A stretch of 64,000 nt of DNA from Archegozetes longisetosus (taxonomy: Eukaryota; Arthropoda; Arachnida; Sarcoptiformes; Trhypochthoniidae). The stretch covers positions 10,375,855 to 10,439,854 of the forward strand of contig JAEMBT020000006.1 in NCBI GenBank assembly GCA_018873245.2. Direction: 5' to 3'. The notes under the pieces were generated by a model. It searched no databases. It was not told the origin of the DNA and worked only from the letters and a program-made list of their open reading frames with translations. Below are positions 16,901 through 28,200 of this stretch, in pieces (within the stretch, counting starts at the first letter, position 1; each line of letters starts with the position of its first letter). The translations under genes and the position numbers were made by a program.

Positions 16901-19861
16901 AAATGTCATATATATATATAATTAATAATTGAAATAAAAAACTGTATCGTAAGATTTACCGTTGAGTTTGAAATGTGAAACAGTTTTTGTAAAATTGAGA
17001 TAATGGCATATAGATTTTAAGCATGATTGAGAGTGGCTAAGAAAAAAGTGATGATAGTATATGAATAAGATATGAAAAGAATATACTCACATTGGGATTA
17101 TCGTAATATTCTCTTCTTCTTGGGTTTGTGTAGAACAAAAATCTAGGCGATCCTTGTTTTCTCATTTTTCCTCTTCTTCGCGCTCCTTTACCTCTTCTTC
17201 CATCAGTGATAGATGCTAAGAGCAACACAAATAACATGCCAACAATTAAATACGATCTGTGACGCATTTCAAGTGATAATATAAGAACTGAAGAGTTTTG
17301 AAACTGAATAAGCAATCATTTGGTTGAATATCTGGTATGTTGTCTGGATCGCGAAAGTGTAGCTTTAAATTTTGAAGAACTGAGATGTTCACCAGTTAAC
17401 TATTCATCGAAAATTGTGCGCACGTTCTGAATTAGTAAATCATTGATTTTGTTTAACGGGCGGAGTTCTCACATTTAACTAACTTTGTTTTCGCGAATAC
17501 ATTTTTCCGTCTTATTCAACTATTTACCTATTGATTCATTTATAATTATTTATTTATTTCTTGTTAACACTACTTAAGCACAACTTAAAACTCATTATTA
17601 AATTAGTTTGGCCATTTGCTCAAGTTGCAAATATGCGTATTTAATATTTATATATTTTGAAAACTTCAAGTCAACTATTGTACAACTCAATTAATTTTTC
17701 TCTGAGAACCATGACAGATTTTTACATAATCTTTTGCTTCTCAGTTTAGTTAGATGGATCCTTTGACTGGGTTTCTTAAGCTCAAGTTTTCACAAATCGA
17801 TGCTTAGCTTTGAGCTGATGGTTTAATTTTAGCATAAAAAGTTAGATGATAGTCAAATTGATGATTATATTAATTGCCAATTGAGGCATTACTTCCAATT
17901 ATAATTTAGAAGACAATTTTCTAATTGGAAATAAAAGTGAGATGATTTGAAAGGGAACTTGACACTTATTTGCTAGCCTCACAAAGAGTAAACTTGTGAC
18001 CCCTTCAACTCAAGATTATACTGTTTATGTATATATGAAATATTTAAACTAGAACCTTTTCGAGCGTATAATTGGGTTTTTAATCATTCAACAACGAAAT
18101 ACACTGTATTGACTCACTTTTTTACTTCAATTTTTCTATTAACTAATGCGAAAGTTCATAATACGCTCAATAGACCAATAATCCTCGATAGCAACTAGAA
18201 GTGATGTGTTGTTATGGGATGTTCTCGATCCTCCCGTAATATATCGCATATTAAGAAGCTTATAGAATATTCAGTTAGAGAATAAGAGAAGAAAATAGGA
18301 AACCAAATCTCGAGAGGAATCAATGCTCATGGAGTCTTAGATAGAAACGGACTCTGTCTTGTTGCTATCGCGGATTGGTTGAGTGTAGATAAATATTTAA
18401 GATTAAGATTAAAACGATAATTTGGAAAGGATAATTTGAAAAACAATGATTTGATTGATTGTAGCGGTGTTTGGAACGTTCCTTATATATCTGAAGCATA
18501 TCTGATAAATGGTTCGCTCTTGAAAGGAGAACATTCGAATCAAATAGAGGGCCGTTTTTCACCGTCTTTTTATGACAGTCATTACCTAGAAATGGATCCA
18601 GATATGACTTTCTGTAATATTGTTCGCGATAATGGCATTTTTATGTTTGTAATGAATTTGGAAGATTACGGACATTTGGTTACCAGCTCTACATTCGACA
18701 TAACGAGGAAAAATCCTGACTTTTATGAGATTTATTCGAACCAAAAAGATTGGCAAAACAAATATATACATGAAAATTATAGCAAAGTCTTAGCTCCAGA
18801 CTATACGGTAGAACAGCCTTGTCCTGATGTCTATTGGTTTCCTGTGGTAACACCAATTTACTGCAAGCATCTTATCGGTCTGTCAAAGATTCCACCTAAT
18901 AATTATACTGATTTAATGCTCATGTTGTTTTCTATTTTTGCTACAGAAATTATGGAAAATTTTGGTCAATGGTCTTCTGGAAAAAATTATGTAAGAACTG
19001 ATTGTTATGTTTAATTTCTCTTGTGTAATATTATGAATGGTTGATCATCGTGTACAATTTTAACTTAAGCTAACTAACTAAAGGCTGATCGTCACATTAA
19101 TCACAAAAGATTACAATGTCGAAATCATCATATTGTTAATTCTCAGAATATTCCAAATTTTTATTTGAGTTACTGTTAGATAAACAATTTAAAAGTATAA
19201 AGTTTTAAGTTTTTTGTTTGTAATTTCACCTTTTTATGTTTAAAATGTTGACTAATTAATTGTTAAATTACTTGAATTAATGATAGGACCCTCGACTGAC
19301 TGGAGGCTATGAGAACGTTCCGACAAGAGATATACACATGAACCAAGTGGGGTTAGAACAGCACTGGCTTTACTTTCTTAGAGAATACATAAGACCTGTA
19401 CAAGAGAAGGTTTTTACGGGCTATTATCACGATGTGAGTCGAACACATATTGTTAAACTATCAAAACTATGCGTTAAAGATCTTATTAACGTTTTTTGTT
19501 TCAGCCACCAAAAGCTACAATGAATTTTGTAGTTCGTTATAATCCATCTGAACAGCCATATCTTCGACCGCATCACGATTCATCGACTTATACTGTTAAC
19601 ATTGCACTTAATACTCCTAAAGTTGACTTTGAAGTAAGCAAAATCATATTTTCTAATGATCATGCATCGAATTAGTAACAACTGACAATTTAATTTGAAC
19701 GATAGGGTGGTGGTTGTCGTTTCGTTCGTTACAACTGCAGTGTAACAGATCTGCGTTTGGGATGGTCTTTCATGCATCCTGGAAGACTTACTCACTACCA
19801 CGAAGGACTTCATGTGACTAAAGGAACACGTTATATTATGGTCTCTTTTGTGGACCCTTAA
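10937..19861 (+). CDS. Plod: Procollagen-lysine 5-dioxygenase (lysyl hydroxylase)
   Basis: Complete gene for the ER-lumenal Fe(II)/2-oxoglutarate enzyme that hydroxylates lysines in collagen. Exons: 10937-11039, 11161-11255, 11315-11451, 11522-11636, 11693-11744, 11804-11916, 12322-12483, 12547-12896, 13160-13261, 13329-13454, 18465-18877, 18947-18990, 19287-19433, 19505-19633, 19706-19861. They sum to 2244 bases, 747 residues (human PLOD1 has 727). Residues 1-28 form a signal peptide ([20 protein letters not shown]...). A glycosyltransferase-like N-terminal half follows ([20 protein letters not shown]). The C-terminal dioxygenase domain has iron ligands H676, D678 (RPHHD) and H728 (HYHEG) and the 2-oxoglutarate arginine R738 (TKGTRY), all at a constant +20 offset from human PLOD1. 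The protein ends SFVDP as in the family. Intron 10 is about 5 kb; intron 11 is only 69 bases, in frame and without a stop. Confidence 0.96.
13455..18464 (+). other. Large intron 10 of the lysyl hydroxylase gene
   Basis: A 5010-base intron bounded by gtaagt and ttgtag, far longer than the other introns of this gene (51-405 bases). It carries the opposite-strand secreted peptide exon at 17091-17267. An inverted sequence near 15314-15412 (gaggattacttgg... and ...ccaagtaatcct) is also visible. Otherwise nothing recognisable is present; open frames at 16721-16921 and elsewhere lack support. Confidence 0.85.
17091..17267 (-). CDS. First exon of a small secreted basic peptide/protein, nested in Plod intron 10
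   Basis: Read on the minus strand, an ATG at 17267 opens a typical signal peptide ([20 protein letters not shown], then TDG). A very basic stretch rich in Arg/Lys/Gly ([16 protein letters not shown]) follows, then [20 protein letters not shown]. At 17090 a consensus donor (gtgagt) interrupts the frame at a codon boundary after 59 residues. An in-frame ATG 16 codons earlier would give a poorer leader. Several dibasic sites would allow prohormone processing, so a neuropeptide or growth-factor precursor is possible, but no known family is recognised. The downstream exon(s), expected at lower coordinates, were not found. It lies inside and antisense to the lysyl hydroxylase gene. Confidence 0.55.
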
Positions 19862-20105
19862 TACCAGTCAATCGACTATTGTTTGCTGTGTCGAAACACT
19901 AATAATTGATTGTCTCATGCAATGACTCGAGTACTCGAGTTTGACAGCTTTTTTATGAGATTTCTCTCCGAACTATACTATTTTATAATATATTGAGTAA
20001 TTTAGCCAAAAAATGCTGCCAGAAATGTCTCGTAAAACTAGTCTATTTTTGCCATTTGCCATACGCCAAATCTTAAGCAATAATTTAATGTTTAATTTAT
20101 AATTA

Positions 20106-20111
20106 AATAAA
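20106..20111 (+). other. Candidate polyadenylation signal of Plod
   Basis: AATAAA 245 bases after the Plod stop codon; a second AATAAA lies at 20132. Position and sequence fit, though the region is AT-rich, so chance occurrence is possible. Confidence 0.45.
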
Positions 20112-22168
20112 TACTCAATTTGTTTAACTTAAATAAATCCTAGATAACTAGAGTATATGTAATTAGATAATATAAACATAACGGATGTTTAAAAAAAGTT
20201 TTGTCAATATATTTTCATATACTTTTTGTGTATGAATCATATACTTTTGTATATCGACTGTACATACTGTGGCATGGTATTTTTGCATCATATCTGTCTA
20301 TATGTTTAGTAATTTATTGATCCACTGTTCAGTACGTATGTTTTGATGTAAGAGAAGCGAGTCTCATTGCAAACAGTGAGATATGCCATTTGAAGCATTC
20401 TCTTCATAGCAAGCATTGAAGCTACAGTTGTGTTTCAGTCAAAACATCTACACATCTCTTGCTTCTATCAATGCTCAATCTGAACGTCATAAACTATGTA
20501 TGCATCATAATAAGTGATATTTTCCAGTGATGCAGCGCGAGATCATTAGAAGAAGACAAGTGGTTTGCACTTTGCTTTTCAGAATCTTTTCATACAAGCC
20601 TGGATTTTAATTATCAAACATTAGTGTTTATATTGTGAGTTACAATTTGATCAGAGTTCCACTAGAATTGACTTCGATCATATCTAATACTAACTTAATG
20701 CTGAGATAAAGCGCTGCAAAACCTAAGACTCCCGGCAGGTAAGCAAAATCCATATTTTTGATGTTCTGAAACTTTGCGCGATATCCGTTATGGCAACTGT
20801 AAGCATGCGCTTCAAATCACATCTTTAAAATAATAATTAGGTTTAAATTGTTTTCTTAGAAAATAGCCTAAAAACAAGAGAGTCTCACAATTTGACTTTG
20901 CTTTTTAGAGTAACTTATTTACATGTTTATTGCCTTCTTGTGTTTGTTTTATTGTCTGCATCAATCTATTACATAACTAGAACAATGAATATTTAAGTAT
21001 TGAACGTGGTGCAAAAAATAGTATTCACTATGTCTCAATATTATTATGCTAAACCAATTATATATTAAGTCTCTTCAATAGAAAAAATGACTCGAAAATC
21101 AGAGTAACTGTTGTTTGAATTAGAATTGGTTATTCGTTTGGTTATTTTGATAAATGGTATACAAATTAGACTTGTATTCTCTCTATATTATAAATTATTT
21201 GATCAATTCTAAAGCTTAATGGATGCGAATCATCTAATTTTTATCCTCAATAAAAGATCGATATGTTATTTTCAGCATCAAATTGGTTTTTACTTGTAAT
21301 TAATTCTCATTAGTCTGCACAATATTTAGCGTAACGGAAAAATTTCAATTTTGTTCGTCAGTTAATAGTAATTGGATAAATCTTACTGAACAAAATTGAA
21401 ACATGTTTTATGCAATAATCAATTTTCGCTAAACTTCTATATTTTTTTGAAAATAGACAAACTTTAGATAGATTTTAAATTGAGAGAGTAAGTAATATTC
21501 GACTCTGATTCTGGTAGCTCGAATTCGTTAGCTCTAACATTTAATCCCTAACCTTGAAATGCGAACAAGTTCTATATTTTCTAGATTTTATTATATTCGA
21601 TAAAGCGACTAATAATTTATATAATGATTGAAAGAAATTAAGATAATAATATTCGATTGGAAGAGACTAAAACGAATAGAAGGAACAAATTTAAATGATG
21701 AGCAAGTAGAATGTATTTAGAATAACGTGTTAGCAAAAAATGCCTCACAAGCTGACATATCGATCCATTTATACCAGGCCTGTAATATATATAGTACACT
21801 GGCCTTCGCAGCTCTCATTATATGCGCAATAGATACTTAAAACATATCTTCATTTCTCTCACATTGCAATAGTTAAGTCCAAAGTAAGGTTTGTTGTATG
21901 TCCCCTATCACAGTGTGTCTTCGTTGACGTGTGCCATTAAAAATGAGGCAAAGATGTTTCGCCAACAAATGATGTTGTAGTCCTGCCAATACTCTTAAAT
22001 TTAAGATAACATTTGTTTTGTCTCTTTATATAATTAGCAATACGCGTATAAACATCTGAAATAGTTAATCATTTCAAACAATTAGTGTTAATGATCTAAC
22101 AGAACAGTAAACATTGATTAAGATAATTGTTACTGATTTAATTTAACTTATTCTCTAGTAGGGCTACA

Positions 22169-22814
22169 ATGCCAAGCAGGTAAGTGTCATTACCGTTTAT
22201 AAGTTATATCTCGAGCTCATACAATATTTAGCTTTTATTCTTTATCTATTCAATCAAACAACACTTCACACTCCATTTAGACTCTTTTATAAAATAACAA
22301 TTAGAATAAGTGAAAGCATTATTTTTTTATATTTGCTCCTAAAATGTATCAATATGAAAAATGGCTATTTTCTGGTTTTACATACTCTCAATTGAGAGTA
22401 TTATTCTCATCTTGAAATTGCTCGACATTTTTAATTTAGAAATTCTATCAAACACATAATTAAAATGAAGATATATTAGTGAGACATTTTTACTATCATG
22501 TTTGTGCTTGCTGGTATACGCTTTTAATTGAAACACTTGATAAAATTATCCAATTCCCAAGGATTTTATCTATATGACACGTAGTTTCTTAAATATTTGA
22601 ACACTTTGTTATACTGCGAGTGCAGTTGTCATAAAAACTTATCTTCATCTCAAGTCTATTAACTATACCAAAACGATACTTCAATACTAAGAAAACATAT
22701 TTGCATAAGAATCGATGATCTAATTGGTTTTCCATTTGTTCAGACTATTTAGATGCCGATCCATTCAAGACTATACAACAAAAATTGAACATGAATGGCA
22801 TTCAATTGAAACCG
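22169..22814 (+). CDS. Possible 5' coding exons of an unidentified gene
   Basis: Two segments look like joined exons. At 22169-22179 ATGCCAAGCAG is followed by a consensus donor gtaagt. At 22744-22814 a segment follows an acceptor (ttgttcag) and ends at gtcagt. Joined in phase they encode 27 codons beginning MPSRLFRCRSIQDYTTKIEH, with no stop. No further exon was found downstream and no family is recognised, so this could be an untranslated leader or chance. The strong donors are the only evidence. Confidence 0.25.
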
Positions 22815-23265
22815 GTCAGTCTGCTCATTTATTCTATTACCTTATTTCTATTTGTTGTAATCATTTCAAATTTCACTAAATTCAATAAATCCAATTTCAA
22901 TCAATATTATATTGTTTTCAATTGAATGTTATCAAATTTGTTTTAATAGTGTCTAAAAAGTTACTTTTATTTTGAATTTGCCGAAAAAGCGTGTGATAAC
23001 AACCTGACCGATTAGTCACAATGAGAATGAGTTTATTATTGACTCAAAATAAAATTAAAGTACGATTTTTAAGTCTTTCAACTTTTTCAAGAGTATAGCA
23101 TTTGGCTGTTTCAGATAGAACTTACCAAATAATTGAATTATATGAATATTTTCTTATATTAAAGATCATATTTGAAATTCATGTTAATAAAGTATGATTT
23201 TCAAATTGATTTCATCTAATAGTGCTGTGCTATTTAGTAATATAGTGCGTTAAGTTTCACTATAA

Positions 23266-23792
23266 TATTTTGAACGTTTATGGCTTATTTATTAATATAT
23301 ATTCACTTGCGATACACCAAATTAAAGCTAAGTAATACATTTTCAACTATATGTCCAGGTATTTACCATTTACTTCATTCATAAGTCAATTCAATTATGC
23401 AACATTTATGAACATTTTGTAATAAAGCTGGACTTTCATTCATTTGATTATCTCAAATCGGATATATCGTTATTTTATTCGCATAAACTTTGTCTTTTAA
23501 GCACCCCTAGAGAAAAAATCAGGGCTGGTCAAATGGAGTGACCAGGCAAACAATAAAATAATAAACCATCATGAGCTGTAACAGTACATCCGATTTGACA
23601 TTAATGAAATGAATGAAAACCCTACTTTATTACAAAATGTTTATGAACACTTGCATAATCGAATTGACTTATGTATAGCAAAATGGCTAATATATGGACA
23701 TATAGCTAAGTTTGTACTGTTTAACTTTAATTTGATGTATCACAAGTAAACATGTTAATAAATGGTAAAAAATGTCATAAACATTCAGAATA
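23266..23792. mobile_element. Hairpin element with ~200-base inverted arms
   Basis: The left arm (about 23266-23467) and right arm (about 23585-23792) are imperfect reverse complements around a loop of about 115 bases. Matching landmarks are acattttgtaataaag in both arms (one base differs in the flank), cataagtcaattc, and the outer ends tattttgaacgtttatgg / tattctgaatgtttatga. No coding capacity. The structure is that of a foldback or MITE-like non-autonomous DNA transposon; target duplications are not clear. Confidence 0.75.
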
Positions 23793-25282
23793 GTTGTAAT
23801 CAAATTTAATACCCTATATTTTGTTTACTAACTTGTTAGTAAAACTTACGTGTGTTATTTGATTAATCACTGAGATCGTATTAGCGAACTCATTTGTCAG
23901 ATTACTAAAAGTTATGCGAGACTTATTGATCCTGTAACAAAACACCGCTGTTTTTATCATATAATTCAATGAACTTGATCGGTAATATTTGATTCTGCTG
24001 AAAGTGTTTACTTCTAAGATTGTTAGAAAGCAAGACAAGTTAGGTATAGAAATATAGCTTCAGATAGTATTAAATCAACACTTCCGGTCTTCAATTCTAT
24101 GAAAAGTGATCACAAATAGAGATACAAACGGTCGATAAATTTCTGCCATGTATCAAATTAGTTAAAGTGCAGCTACAAATCGACTGGAAGGTAAACAGAG
24201 ACTGGAATGAACAATTGGTCCAATCAAATCACTTTGCAATCAGTTACCGATTACATAAGAGACTCTTATTTGAACGCTTCACAACTTATGGTCATCGTTG
24301 CATTTCTCTATTTAAATAAAATTGAATTCAATTTACATCTCATTTCAATGGCTTACTATGATATCGCAATATTTCTAATTCAATGCTACATTAGATTTAG
24401 AGTATAACTTCAACGTATAATACTTATTTGAGTCAAAATAGTGGAAACTCGCAACTATTCAAAGTCATTTAATTTTCGAACTAAAAATAGATCAAATATT
24501 CACAATTCTCTTCAGTTCTTAAAACGATCTCAAATGAGCCAGATTTTAGAAATAAAAATTTAGTTTTTTCAATGCGAGGCAGTTCACAAGAAAAGTGTTT
24601 GACTGATTGAACTCAAAATGATAACATATGAACAGGGCTCATTTTCCAATGATCTAGTCAAGTAAAATGAATATTTGAATAATGCAACTTGAAAGTTAAG
24701 AGCAATAGTCGTGTTATGTAGTGCTTTTAGAGTGCAAAGAGTTTTTAGGGAGTTTGTGTATTGTGTGTAAGGGTATACAGACCCCCTAAAACCATACACT
24801 TTAAAAGCACTATATAAATGCAATTATTAATTAGAAGTAGTGTTGCTTTACATTGATTAACTCATTTATTCGTTCGTGAAATATACAAAGGTTTCTAAAA
24901 TTCCTATGCAATCTTTTTAATTAAAATGTTGATTATATGAAGATGAAATAGTTGTTTCACTAATATCCTTGAATACTTTGAAGTGTTCGTAACCTTGATC
25001 CTGAGCTGTTGTGCATGGAATTATTAGTTAAACAAAAGTGAAAATGTTGATGATTTACTATATTCAATTTCATTGATTATCGCTAAGCAGATAGGGTTTC
25101 AGAGAGAAAGTTGATTAAATGTTAGTGGATATTAGATAATCGACACGAGTTGTTGGGAATGCAATACTTTATCTTATAGTCAAACAGCGTTTGGATGTGA
25201 TTGAAAGTTATAACTCGAAAATTTTCAAGTTATATATTACAACTTTATTAGAACTCTAAAGCGAAAGGTACCGATATTACAG

Positions 25283-28200
25283 ATGCCTCGATATAAAAGA
25301 GCTGATTTCGATGACGAAGAGATAAGTGATGTGAGTAACTTTCCAGCTGATATCACTGTAACGGGTATTGGAAACCCTAACTTGTCAGCCAGCGGCCAGC
25401 AATTAACTGCTCAGGCACAAGAACACCCACATCAAAAGATCTCCAGCCCACCGGGAGTCTCATTTTTCAGTCCAGTCGCTACTATTACAAGGACTGGTAG
25501 AAGAAGAGGTTTTTGGGATCGATCGTCACCGTTCGAAAAGCTGTTGTTAATAGTTATAGGGTTTCTAAGTTGTGTTGTTATTATACTTATATCCGTTTTA
25601 GCCGCTCAATCAAATACAACCTTACAAGTACATGTCAGTACACAACCAAATAAATGTAAGTATTAATTATATTCATTTCCATTCCAATTATCACCACATT
25701 CTTATTCTTACTATCGATCTTCTCTAACTTCAACACTTTGTTATATGGTTTTTCAAAAACTATCTAACATAGACCTTGACTTTCTATGGCTGCCTATAAG
25801 CCTGTAGTTGAAAAGCATTGAGCTAGATGTGAGAGTTAGAGAGGTTTTACTGTACTGCCATTTGGTTGGATAACAATGAGAGGTTATAAGTTGAATAAAG
25901 CACTTACGTAAATATAATTTTTAGCTCAATACTGCCTGACACCATCATGTATAACAGTCGCAAGTGCCATTATCAATGCCATTGACCAAGAAGTAGACCC
26001 ATGTCAAGATTTTTATCAATTCTCATGCGGTGGTTGGATAAAAAATAATCCTCTGCCTGATGGAAAGTCAATTTGGGGTACTTTCGGTAAATTATGGCAA
26101 GAAAATCAACTTGTTATGAAGAATGTTTTGGGCAAGTTCTCTATTCTTACATATGAGAAAATATTCACAATGTTATCAAATATTCTCATATCCAATCATG
26201 TTTCTAAAAGTTTATGTCTCAATAATTTAGAGGAACCGAAATCTGATGCCAGTTTAAGTAGTTCTGAAAGGAAAGCCAGGACTTATTATCACTCATGTAT
26301 GGATAAAAATGAAACAATCGAGAAATTAGGACCAAAACCGATGCAAGATCTCCTAGCTGAGGCACGAAGCTATGACCAAACTTGATCACTTTTAATGTTT
26401 AATAACCTAAATAATCAAATTCAATCTAAATAGATTGGCGGTTGGAATATAAGCGGTTCTTTTGAAGTGAAGACCTGGAATTTTCAAAAATCTTTGGAAA
26501 TTTTGCACAATCAATACAGTAGAGGCGGACTATTTTCGTGGGCAGTCGGCGCTGACGAAAGAAATTCCACGCGAAATGTTATACAAATAGACCAAAGCGG
26601 TCTCGGACTTCCATCAAGAGATTATTATCTGAATAAGAGTTCTGATCATGTAATTGGCTGATAATTAAAGAAACAAAAATATCTATTATTCCGTTGTTGA
26701 ATTTAGGTTTTGAAGGCGTACTTGGCATATATGACCAAAGTTGGAGTTTTACTCGGAGGCGAAGAAGAGAGCACCAACGCTCAGATGAAAGAAGTTATAG
26801 AATTTGAAAAGAAATTGGCTAACGTATGAATAACTTGCAATAAGTTATAAGCTTTGATTGAGTCTTATTTTGAATTTCGATAAAGATCACAATACCAGCT
26901 GATCAGAGACGAGACGACGAAAGAACATATCACAAAATGACACTAAAAGAATTAAACCGAAGAGCAAATCAAATAGATTGGGTCAGTTTTTTTCAAACTG
27001 CATTTCAACAAATCAAAAGAAGCGTCAATGAAAGCGAACCAATTGTTGTTTATTCTCCGGAGTATATGACAAACTTATCTAAACTAATCGAATACTACCT
27101 GGAAGATGACCAAAGAAAAACGTATTCAGTTTATCAAAGAATAATTGGAAATGATTTAAAATTTTCAAATCTTACTTTAGAGTACTGGCTAACTATATGG
27201 GCTGGTCTGTTGTTCAAACATTGACATCTTGCTTATCGAAGTCATTTCGAGATGCATCAAAAATATTGCGGAAAGCTTTGATGGGATCAGAAGGATCAGA
27301 GTCGTCCTGGAGATACTGCGTGTCTGACACAAATGGCGTGATGGGTTTCGCTTTGGGCTCTATGTTTGTTCGCTCAGTATTTCATGGAGATTCCAAACAA
27401 ATGGCGCAAGCTATGATCGAAGAAGTTAGAGATGCCTTCAAAAATAATTTGCCTCATTTGAAATGGATGGACGACCAAACTCGACAATTAGCGAAAGAAA
27501 AAGCTGATGCCATCACTGATATGATTGGTTTCCCAGATTTCATACTGGATGATGCTAAACTAAATGAAAAATATGAGGGGTACGAACTTTATTCATTAGT
27601 TCAAAGTTGTTTATTCAAATTAATTTGCCACTTTTATCTCATTTCAGCTCGATTTCGATAAAGATCAGTACTTCGATAACAACATTAAAGTCAGTAAATT
27701 TGCGTTCGTTAAGAACCTCCAGAAAATTGACAAACCGGTAAATCTAAATTTTTTCATCTCTCATATCAGCTTTACATGAATTTTTATTAAACTTTATCCA
27801 AGACTTAATATCATAACTGAATGACATTGAATTGAAAGCTTTTCTTACATTCAATAAAGAAGGTTTAGTTCTTTTAACATTCTGAAAATATTCTTAACAG
27901 TTGTCAAGCTATAAGCATTTGAATGAACATATTACTCATTAGAATTGATGATAGAATCTCAAGTGGGTTATAAAAGAGAAAGAGAAAGTTAAGAAAGTAA
28001 TTTGAAGAACTGATTAAGAATTTTTGTATTGAAGGAGAAGACGATGATGTAATTGAGTTAACATTACTATGAATTACCTCAGTTGCTATGGTATTCATTA
28101 TGATCTCTGCATCAGAGCTTTATAACTTAATCCTCTTGTGAGAATTAACGTCATTTCTTAACACAGTTTTATGAAAGATGAAGGAAAATCATAAAACTGA

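Larger units (their letters stand above)
19862..25282. other. Interval between Plod and the first M13 peptidase gene
   Basis: Begins with the Plod 3' untranslated region. It contains a weak exon pair (22169-22814) and the inverted-repeat element at 23266-23792, listed separately. A splice-donor-like site (cccggcag|gtaag) near 20737 may mark an untranslated exon. The open frames at 23814-24038, 24207-24407 and 24584-24823 are compositionally random and unsupported. The M13 start codon at 25283 directly follows an AG (tattacag), so a 5' untranslated exon for that gene may lie in this interval. Confidence 0.5.
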
